Assembly: GCA_932294295.1 (NCBI GenBank)
Contig: OW028585.1
Coordinates: forward strand, 25,028,813 to 25,092,812
DNA length: 64,000 bases
Direction: 5' to 3'
From: Alitta virens
Lineage: Eukaryota; Annelida; Polychaeta; Phyllodocida; Nereididae
The position numbers were made by a program, and so were the translations under genes. The notes under the pieces are model-generated. The model worked only from the letters and a program-made list of their open reading frames with translations, made no database searches and was not told the origin of the DNA. Positions 11,964-23,400 of this stretch are shown one piece after another (the first letter of the stretch is position 1; every line of letters starts with the position of its first letter).

Positions 11964-14412
11964 TTATGCTTTACACAAAAGCTGACTGATATCAGCTAAG
12001 ATTGTGCTCAAGTCATCTACAGAATCAATAATAAAGATGTTTTTGGGTGAGGTAGCCACTTGAGTCAATGTCTCCTCAGACACTCCTCCCATCCCTATGA
12101 CAATAACCTTGGATACCTCCTCCTTCAAAAGAGATGCTTGGTGCGAAGTGTCTGCTACATTTTCATTTTCTGGTCCATCCAGGAAAACAACTACTGCATT
12201 GGGAGCATCTCTGTCGCCATCCTTGGTGGAATTCGTGAACACCTGTGAGACATTAATTGTCATTAGTTTGACAAGGCAAGCAAGTAAACACTATTCGTAA
12301 ACACCTGTGGGACACCAACTAGCACTAATTTGACTTAACAAGCAAGTAAACACGAATCTTTAACATCTATGTGACCCAAACTAGCATTAGCTTGACTTAC
12401 CAAGCAAATAAACAAGAGTCGTTAACACATTAGGGACGGAGAATAGCATTAGCTTGACTTAACAAGCAAATAAACAAGAGTCGTTAACACATTAGGGATG
12501 GAGACTAGCATTAGCTTGACTTAACAAGCAAATAAACAAGTCGTTAACACATTAGGGACGGAGACTAGCATTAGCTTGACTTAACAAGCAAATAAACAAG
12601 AGTCGTTAACACATTAGGGATGGAGACTAGCATTAGCTTGACTTAACAAGCAAATAAACAAGAGTCGTTAACACGTTAGCTAAGGGATGGAGACTAGCAT
12701 TAGCTTGACTTTAAATGATACTCCTTGAATCTATCTAAACACTGACCCATTTCAGAGCCATCTTCCTCTGCTAGGCTGTGACCAAGTGGGTCAGTGGGCT
12801 ATTTTTTTAACAGGGCAATAACCCAGGTCAGATTGCTTGTTGACTAACAAACACACACGTTTTTAAATTTTTTCAGTGGTATGTATCGACATCATAATTT
12901 CAAGTTGGCTTAGAAGTATCAATTTACAGTACTGTTTCATGTGTGACAAAGTTTCAAATGATGTAAATACAGCTACATGGATGAGTAAGAAATTGACATA
13001 TGTTGGGGAGGGGGGATTGCAGGAATTTTGTAACGAGTCACCAGAGGTCAGGCCATTTCAAATTTGGCCCAGTTCTATTGGTGGGCAATGATAGAAAGTT
13101 GAGGGCTAATTACTCCTTAATTAATAAAGCTTACTTGATAGTTGTATACAAGACTGTAATGGCACTAACTCTGAGAATTTAGTTGAGGCCAGATTTCCAA
13201 CATGGGATTCGGGGAGTATCACTTCAAGAAGCAGGTAAACATGAGTCGTTAACATCTATATCTGTACAACTAAATGCACATATATGATTCTGAGTTCTGA
13301 GTTCTGAGAATGCTACACAAACTGGCATTAGTGTGACTTGGTAGGCAAGTAAACATGTGCTAGGATTACAAAGTCACTGCTGAAGGGAGTTATGTGTTTG
13401 TGGCAGTCTCCTCTGCACACCCTCTCCGGTCTCTGCAAAGGGCCTGATCAGGATATGCCAGATTTCGGACAGAACGACAATTCAGGTGGGGGAGCAAGAC
13501 AGTGTAGATAGTTCATATATGAATCATTATGATGACAACATATACATCATAAAGTATTTTAATATCGGGTTCGGTAGTTATTTTAATAAGTATGTTGATC
13601 GGTGGTTATTTTAATAACTATGTTGATCACTGCTACATTGAAATTGACCTAGTATTAACATCAAGCAAATTCACATAGTCTATGTTTGTGGTGTCATAAT
13701 CAACGATCTATAGACAGTCATCAAGAAATTGAAGTTTGTGCCCATCTGAAGGAGGATAACATTCTGCATTATACACATCTAATCTATGATTACTCCTTGA
13801 TTACTGACAGAACGTCATGAGGCAAGCGAGAAACAGAATGGTGAGGGTAGTGTTTTTTTCAACATCTTCTACACTCGCTGTTGATAAAATGATTAGATTT
13901 GTCGAGAACAGAAAAAGAAAAGTGTAAAAGTTTATGTCAAATGATCTGTTTAAAATTAACAGTTCTGCACCTTCCATTCATGAAACTTATTGTAAATTCA
14001 ACGGTACCTCAGTTCTGGTAAATTCAAGGGCCTTGGCAAGGTTGGTAGTCATGTCCATGAAGGGAACTTCTGTGAACGCATTAGTTAGGGAAGATATGTC
14101 CGAATAGCCATTTAATCGCCAAAGTGTCTGAAGAGCAACATCAAGAATAAGGTAAATGAAACACACAGCAAAATCTGGTTTATGAATTAAAAAGGAGTTG
14201 TCAATAATTATTTACCTTAGCGGTGTTTGAGAATATGACTGTGGCAATTTGGGTACTTTCAGAACCAATGACAAATCGCTGAGACAACAAACTCCAGAAG
14301 GTCATGACCTTCCGCCAATGCTCCGATCCCACTGTGCCAGATGAGTCAATCAAAAATGCAAGATCCAACTGCTTCTCACATTTTGCTTCACTGACCAGCG
14401 CAGCGGCTAGAC
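11964..14412 (-). CDS. VWA domain 15, C-terminal (exons 35-37)
   Basis: The exons are 14216-14412, 14008-14127 and 11964-12242, with junction phases 1-0-0 and the stop at 11966-11964. The introns lie at different places than in domains 7-13, so this is an older or independent module. The first strand is [13 protein letters not shown] (DxSxT), the later Asp is present (VVFLDGPEN), and MTTNLAKAL replaces the FTNT loop. The protein ends two residues after the final Cys (LLCKA), without a linker or anchor. The last intron (1.77 kb) contains a 62-bp tandem array. Confidence 0.85.
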
Positions 14413-17400
14413 CTTAACGACAATGAAAGAAAGTGTCAGAAGGCATTAAACCTTCATATCAACTCTTTGGCATTTCTTAAAGTATCGATATGATACCAAG
14501 ACTAACCCATACACTATTTATTTGTACCAGTATCCTTTTCTATAACGTCAAATTTTATGATGTATATTGAGGCACAGTAAGCAGAATTATCAAGTTTATA
14601 GAACAAATGCTTACCATTAAACCTTGCAGTGAAGCCAAACCCTTGTGTTCCTCTAGGCACGAATGTTGTGAAACTGCCTTGGGGGAATCTTTGAGTATTG
14701 GCCACATTAGGGTGCCAAACCGCTGAGTGAATGTATTGGGAGGGGGCGTAAAAGGAAAACGGACAGTGACACCGGGAGATGGAGTGAAACGGTTTGGTGG
14801 TGGAGTGAATCGGTTTGGTGGTGGAGTGAATCGGTTTGGTGGTGGAGTGAATCGGTTTGGGGGTGGAGTGAATCGGTTTGGTGGAGGAGTGAATCGGTTT
14901 GGTGGTGGCGTGAATTCTGATCCAGCTCGAGTTGTTAAAGCACCGGCCCCAGGGCGAAGAGTGATTGGATTTGGGTTGTAAGGGAAGTAGGGGCAAATGC
15001 TTTGGAGCACTCGGTTTAGGTCACTCTGAAGCTCTGAAACATCACGTATTGTCACTCGCTGAAACAGACACAAGAGAAGAGTTAACAATACATTTGAAAA
15101 GCAAATTACATTGTCATCAGGACGCGTTTAATGTCATGTTCTGAGGATGAACTTCAGAGACATCAGAAACGTTCTTTTTCAGACACTACAACTGGAATGT
15201 CTCAGCCATGAATTTGTGTCTTATCCAGCTGCAAACATATTTTGTGAATAATCCAAACTGGCTTACTTCTTCGGTGCTGGCGACCTCTTGCAACAAGCGG
15301 TCATCCCGTCCTCCTGTTCCACTTATTCCAACAGTAACAATCCTTGCAATTCGTTTCAGCTCATTTGCACTGTTGATTGTGTCACCCCTACGAATTGAGG
15401 GCATGCCATCAGAAAACAACACCACTATATTGGGAGCTGAAGGTCGGTCTCCAAATCCACCAAATGCTGCTCTAGTGGTGTAATCAAAAGCTCCTGCGAG
15501 GTTACTCTCCTGTCCCAGGAACTGCAAGCTGAAAATGAGGTGGGGGATGTACTTTGATATTTTTGAAAAATGTGCCATCAACATCACAGTAGACGTAGCT
15601 CATGATTAGACCACCACGCAAATAAGACCAATTGTGTACTTGCCTTAACTGTATCATTAAGTTCACCTTTGCAAGTTTGCAGTTAAGGCCAGTAATATAT
15701 TAGCAAAACTGCAATATTGGTCATTTTGATCATCCTAATGGAGAGTTTACTTGTATACTCCACATACCTTCTGACTCTGTTTTGCAGGAACTGTTTGGAC
15801 CCTTCCCCAAGGCTAAACACCAGCCGGGGACTGACGCTGTATTCAATTAAGGCAAAGTGGTAATTGTTGACTCCAAGAGGAGGTAGGTACTCAATTATTC
15901 CTGCAATTGTCTCTCGGAGAAGTGGCCAAGTGCGGTCAGCATCAAATAAATTAGAAGAACTTTCAACCAGGAACACTACATCTGCTGCGGTTGCACAGAC
16001 TGCAATTGTAAAATCATTGATGGTGCATTGATGGACACTTGTTATCAGTTAATCGTGCATGGCTAATTAAATTGCTTTTCATAATAAAGTCATCAAACCT
16101 ACCTTCTAATGGAGCTGTGGGAGGAGCAGGAGTAAATGTAGGGAAGGGAGTGAAGGTTGGGAAGGGAGTGAAGGTAGGGAAGGGAGTAGGGAAAGGAGTG
16201 AAGGTAGGGAAGGGAGTAGGGAAAGGAGTGAAGGTAGGGAAGGGAGTAGGGAAAGGAGTGGGAAACGGAGTTGGGAAAGGAGTGGGGAAGGGAGTGGGGA
16301 AAGGTGTTGGAACCTGGATTTGGCAAATCAAAGAAAGAAGAGGGTTCACTAAGTTGTTCAGGGAGCGGTAGTTGTTGGTGGTAAACACACTAGTTGGTTG
16401 TCCAGCAATGCGCAGAAGTGTGTTTGAGTTGACTCGTGATCCAACACCTGAAATGGGTAAAGCAGTAGAATTATTAGCTGGAGACAGCAATCAACCATAC
16501 ATCATGATTACCTAAATGTGACTGTGGGATGACAAGACTCAATACTACTCAGGTAGATAAATCTTACCAATGGCAACTACTCTTATCAACTGATTCCTCA
16601 AATCGTCAGCTGCACGAATTTCCTGCCCTGCATTAACGGTGGAGTCTCCTCCTGTCATCAGAATCACAGTTCGCGAAGTTGACTGTCGTGGATCAAGTCG
16701 GTAGACATCCGCAGCACGTATAAGACCATCACCCACGTTAGAACCACGACCAACATAAGGCATAGTTCGAAGGACGTTGATGAAGTTGTTAACATCCCTG
16801 TAGCAATTGAATGTCATTTAGACAATAATTATAATCTCATACAGGGATCACTATCTTGGTTGGAATCAGAGTCAGGGAAGCATAGAGAGGACAGGAGTCC
16901 CTCAATATACAAATATAATACTATTGGACAGCTCCATAAACAGAGCCATGCCCTTGAAAGCAAAGCCGTATACATTGCTATGCGAATGGACTACAGCAAG
17001 ATACTCTGTCAGACAGAAAAATGTAGAGAACATACCTGTACTGATTGAAAGTAGTAATGAGCCGAGCACTATCAGAGAATAAAGTGACTCCTAGCTTGAG
17101 GTCCCTGGACTGTCCTGAGAGGGCAAGAGCCAAGTTCTGCCAGAACTGAATAACCTGGTTCCAGTCGTTGAAGTTGACATTGCTTGAGGAGTCCACAACA
17201 AAGACTATGTCAGCCCTCGTACAGCCTGGAACAGATCGAAACTCTAGCTAAAATTTCAAGTAGTTAGATGCTGTGTTATGTTTTGAGTTTGAACTTATTG
17301 ATTATTACAGGTATGGATCAAGATATCCAAAACATTGCGAAATTAGTAATTCAGGTGCGTATTATAGACACTAAGTACTTTGCATTTGTAATAAGTTGTC

Positions 17401-20400
17401 TTGTGAAGCAGTCACGTATATTAGTGCTGCAGAAAGACATGTATTGCAAAGACATCTGTATTGTAAAAGACGCAGCAAGTAAATTTATTCCCACTGAACT
17501 AATGTGAAAAGATACAACAGGAATTCCGTGTCTTGTTCATATGAGACATCTTGGAAGGATTTCGTTCATGACTTACCTGGTGTGTTCGGCTCTACAGGTC
17601 GCGGTGTGGGGAATGGGGTTGGGAAGGGAGTGGGGAAAGGAGTAGGGAATGGGGTTGGGAAGCGAGTGGGGAAAGGAGTAGGGAATGGGGTTGGGAAGGG
17701 AGTGGGGAAAGGAGTAGGGAATGGGGTTGGGAAGCGAGTGGGGAAAGGAGTAGGGAATGGGGTTGGGAAGGGAGTGGGGAAAGGAGTAGGGAATGGGGTT
17801 GGGAAAGGAGTGGGCAGTGGCTGGTTGCTGCATGCTACATTGAGCAGTTGTCCCACAATTCCTGTTAAGGCCTGGAAGTTCTCTGATCGCACAACAAATC
17901 TCTGGTCTCCCGTCAATTCAAGCAAAGTATTCTGGTCAATTGAGTTTGTCACACCTGTAGGAAGTAGAAAAAAGAACATGCGGTATAACTGAGATATGCA
18001 TATAGTAGAAATTACATGTTGACTGAACAAATGATTTATATATACACACCAAGAGCAACAATCCTGATGCCATCTCTCCTCATGGTCTCAGCGACTGGCC
18101 TCGTATCTCTAACGTTTAGTGTGGGCTTTCCATCGGTGATTACAATAAGTATTCTGTTCACGCCTGGACGCCTTTCTTGAGCAAATATTTCCTGTGCCCT
18201 TCTCAGACCTTCAGCAGTGTTGGTGAACCCTCCAATATAAGCCATGTTGTTGATTATCCCAATGAAAGTTTGGAGATCCCTTAAACATAACGGAATTAAG
18301 CAATAGTTACTAAACAGTATTAATGCTGTCAGAACCCCTATCCCTCATCAACAGCCAGATATATATATATATGATTCAAATCATGCATCTACATCTATCA
18401 GGTTCCATTGCTCACATATATTCATTGAACCGGTTTATTATGTCCCCGGTATCAGAGAATCGACTCATGCCGATACGCGCTGATGTTGAACGAGAAGCTA
18501 TGTCAGTAGCCAGACTTTTCAAGAATTGCAGCACCAGATCCCAGTTGCCCACTCCCTGGTCCCTGATACTTCCAGAAGCATCAACAGCAAAAACAACATC
18601 AGCATCGCATCCTGCAAGTCACACAAAATGAATAAGGCGCTTGAAACTCATCAGTTACCATGATATATTTCTGTCAATTAAATTCATTGCTTAAGATTCA
18701 AGAACATTTCAGTGTTAACACTAACTGATTGGTGCTGGTGTAAAGGGAGCTGGTGTAAAGGGAGCTGGTGTAAAGGGAGCAGGGGTGAATGGAGCAGGTG
18801 TGATTCGGCAGGCAACATTGAGCAGGTTGGACACGATGGAAGTCAATGTGTTGAAGTTGTCTGAGCGAACGACTAGATTTGGATCCCCAGTCATGGCCAC
18901 TAGAGTATTGGTGTCGATGGACTGAGTAATACCTGAAATATAAGGATTATGTTTGCATCATATAGATGGATTGCATTATAACTTGCTGTCATAACAAAGG
19001 TCATTGAGTGTGATTGCTTTTATTTTAAATATATAAATATATATTGCTTCTGATACTCACCGACAGCAACAAGGCGGATACCACTGCCACGTATAGCAGC
19101 AGCAACAGGCACTTCATCTCCGACGAAGAGAGTTGGTTTGCCATCAGTGATGATAATAAGGATCTTGTTAATCCCTTGTCGATTGTCTTGTCTGAATATA
19201 TCTTGAGCTTTTCTCAGTCCATCTACTGTGTTTGTAAATCCTCCAATATACTTCATGCTTTGAATGGTTGATGTGAAACTTCGTAGATCTCTGGAATTTG
19301 AAACAAATACAGTAACTTACTAAGTGGTAAGTTATAAAAATGTAAAGAGTACTAAATGTCTTTCATGTATTTCAACCTGCAAAGCCATACGATGAAATTA
19401 TATGATTTATATATTGTGCGACATTAATATTGGCTGGCAGTGAAATATCAATGTTTTACATTGTAGGTAATAGCTTGTAAGTGAGCTGCAGGAACAAAGA
19501 AACCAACAAACCCGAAATCCGCCAAGTAACTAATGATGTCACCCACATCAGAAAAGCGACTCATGCCAATACGTGTGGTGCGGGACTGCCCAACAATGCT
19601 CCTGGCCAGATCTTGCAGGAACTGAATCACCAGTTGCCAGTTACCAGTTCCCTGCTCTTCTATACTTCCAGAGGCGTCAACAGCAAACACAACATCCGCC
19701 TCGCAGTCTGCAAAATAGTACAGATATTAAGTAACTCATCAAAATTATGGTTCAGCATAATATTTAGAGACTCCGCTGATTCAAGAAGAAATGTGTCCTA
19801 TCCAAACTGTTTACCTGCAAACAGTGTATGCACCAATGAGAGTTTCGCAGGTGTTGCCTGACGCTATGTAGATAAGAATTATCATACTCACCACCAGCTG
19901 GTGGCAAAGGCCTAGGTGTTGGCCTCGGTGTTGGCCTAGGTGTAGGTCTTGGAGTTGGTCTTGGTGTTTGTCCACAGGCAACGTTAAGTAATGATCCGAC
20001 AATTGATGTTAAAGTGCCAAAGTTCTCGGACCTGACAACCAAGTTTGGATCCCCCGTAATTGCCACCAAGGTGTTAGTATCAATGGATTCCGTCACACCT
20101 GATGTACGAAAACAATGATATATCCCAGTTATGGCAATATCAAAGAAGTCATGCGGTAGGTTTCACTAATTCAGTTTTGCGCATTTTATTATATAGTGTA
20201 GAGACTGTTTATGGTGTGAATGAATTTGAAATATCTGTACCAGAGCATCTTTGCACATTTGCACATTTAGGTTTAAGAATATAAAACGGAAATCAGCTTT
20301 ATTGCTGAGGAACAAATGATATTATATTTGTGTCATTGTCAACATACATTACATAAAGTTACTGAGGTGTTTCTTTTTAGTTTGTTGGTTTTTTTAATGA

Positions 20401-23400
20401 AAAATGCATTAATTTTTAATGGTCGCATGATAATTTTAATTGTCTGTTGTTACAACCAATCGCTTTCAAATTATCTGACCTGGCAAGTTCTATCAGTTAA
20501 TTTGGCAAAAAACTATTCATGCTTCCACCATACTCAGAACACTTACTGGTGTTTGCAATTATCATGTTCAACAAGCTGTGATTAGTCGCCATTGAAACGG
20601 TTCTGACCTCAATTTTTGTTAAACGACTCTGAAATCGCGAACCGGCGATGCTCTGCATTACATTGCAATAAATAATTAGTATAGACATGAATTCAAAAGG
20701 AAGGCCTGTACAAATGTTGGTAGCGTACCGCACTTTTGGTAGGGTTGGCAAGTATGTTCAGTTGACTTTTTTTCTGGTGGATGATTTAGGAATTGGACGT
20801 TTCGGATGTCTGAGCTATGAATATACCGTCAGGTATAGATGGCTACGGTGATATTTGTTGGTGATTTTTGATATTCTAAAAGGGAATGGCGATATTAGTT
20901 TATTTGCCATCACTGGATGCAGCATCTGTGATGTCACTATTGATTTTTGACTTACCGAGTCCGATGATGCGTGTGCCATTACTTCTAAGGCGTTGTGCCA
21001 CAGGCACTTCCAGGCCAATCTGTAATGTCGGTTTTCCATCAGTTATAATAATAATGATCCTGTTAACACCTAAGCGCGGGTCTAGTGCGAAGATGCGCTC
21101 TGCCCTTTCAAGACCTTCCTTTGTGTTTGTAAATCCACCAATGTATGGCATGTTGCTTATGATACCAATAAATGTCTGCAGATCACTAAAATAGATTACC
21201 AAAAGAAAATTTAAAATGGACCATTGATGCTATGCAGCCTCAGCTATAGACATTCACTAGAATCAATTATATTTGCAGCAATCAATCTTAATGTGCTCAT
21301 CTTTCTAGTCTCTATATACATAAATAATTGAAAATATATGTAGATGCCCTTGTTTAAGCATGATATACATTTTGTACCTGAATTCACTGAGGCGACTAAT
21401 GATGACTCCGTTGTCTGAAAATCGACTCATTCCAATTCTGGTTGTCGAAGATCGCCCAACAATGTCTGTAGCCAACCTTTTCAGGAACTCAAGCACCAGT
21501 TGCCAGTTACCAGCTCCTTGCTCTTCTATGCTTCCAGAGGCATCAACGGCAAACACAACATCCGCCTCACAATCTGGAAACAAAGAGGGAAAACAAATTT
21601 GTAATTTCATCCGTTCAGTTCATTTCAACATGATCTCAATGCCGATGAAAACTAAGACAACCACTGCTTTACCAAGCCCAGGACTGGGTGTAGGCACTGG
21701 CCTCGGTACTGGGCCCGGGGTTATCTGACAAGCCACATTCAAGAGGTCTCCCACAATCGATGTTAGGCTGTTGAAATTCTCTGCTCTCACAACCAAATTT
21801 TGATTCCCAGTGATCCTTACAAGGGTGTCTGTGTCAATTGAGTCAGTTACACCTGAAATAAAACCAACAGAAATATTATTCACAGCTGAATTCTGAAGGT
21901 CACTGCAAATAAAAATTACCCACTTTATATTCACTCCAGTAACTTGTCCATTGTCATGTTTTATGCTGCATTTACAATAGCTTGTCAAAAGACAAAAATA
22001 CATAAGTAACTTAAACATCAAATAATCATGGAAAATACGGAAGTGTAATAGGAGAATGCCCCAGTGTTCTTATGGAAGCCGACTATAGTTGCAGTAATTT
22101 TGCCATGTCGATAATTTAGTTAGTAAAAATTTAGTCTTCCAAGGTATGGTGCTTAATTATTTCTTTTGCTGAAAAAAAGAGAACTGCAAGAATATACACA
22201 TCTGTAGATTAGTAAGACATACCAAGAGCAGCAATACGAATGTTGGTTGAGCGGATATTGTCAGCCACAGGACCTTCATCTCCGATTTCGAGTGTAGGTT
22301 TGCCATCCGTGATAATGATCAGGATGCGATTGGAAGCAGGCTGTCTGACCTGGGAAAAGATATCTTGAGCCCGCCTCAAACCATCAGCAGTGTTGGTAAA
22401 GCCTCCGATGTATGTCATATTGCCGATTATTTGGAGGAAATTCTGCAGATTGCTGAAAATCAGATGACATTATTGAAGATTATTTAGTTTTTCAATAAGA
22501 TCTGCACCAAGTGTCTATAAAATAAGCGCAGTAGGCGAAAATGGATAAATGTTACCTAAAGTCTCCTAATAGATTAATAATGTCTCCTTTGTCGGAGAAC
22601 CGGCTCATTCCAATTCGTGTGGTTGATGACCTTCTCACAATCTCAGTTGCCAATTGCCTCAAGAACTGCAGAACCAAGTCCCAGTTTCCCTCACCTTGCT
22701 CTTTTATACTTCCAGAGGCATCCACAGCAAACACCACATCAGCTTCACAGCCTGTTTATAATTCGTTAACATGTATTAGTTTCACATCAATACCTCACAA
22801 TCAGTTGTATACCACATAGAAAAGCCATGTGGTATAGCCTATGTGGTATACATGTGTATACTACATGGCTTACCTTACAAAGATGGGAAATGTATACCAC
22901 ATACTTCTATGTATGGTCGGCCAATGACAAAAAATAACTTTTTGCAGCTAAGCGCTTCGCCGTTTAAACTAGCGCCGCCGCTTTAAAACAATATTCGGAC
23001 AAGAATTAACTTCCAGGAGCAAAAAACGTAACAGAAAGTCAATGGTCTGTTCAGTCCACAGATACAAGCTATTGTGTGGCTGTGTTGCTATGGGCAACAC
23101 CACAGGAGCATCATCGCTTCAGTAATAAATCTAATAATACTGAACAATAAAACATTTTCTATCCAAATCTAGTATAAAAAACAATTCTGACAAGAAATAT
23201 TTAACAACTGATTTGTAAATATCATTTCGTAATTTTTTTTATTAATGTGAAAATGTCCCAGAAAGTTTTGAGGTGATGACGTTGTTGACAGTTATGCAAT
23301 GCTCTGATTGGTCAATGGCAAAAATTAATATTCATGAATTTTTTCTATACTACATGAATGCATAGCCAGACAGCTCAACTAAAAGTGAAAATTGTGTGGT

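Noticed and set aside
12245..12712. Regular 62-bp repeats considered as a CRISPR-like array
   Set aside because: Units are contiguous with no variable spacers, and this is an intron of an animal gene.
17504..17992. Long + strand frame [12 protein letters not shown] (and similar at 16039-16371 and 14727-14981)
   Set aside because: These are antisense readings of the Pro-rich linker repeats. The - strand frames carry VWA sequence on the same exon and fit the splice phases.
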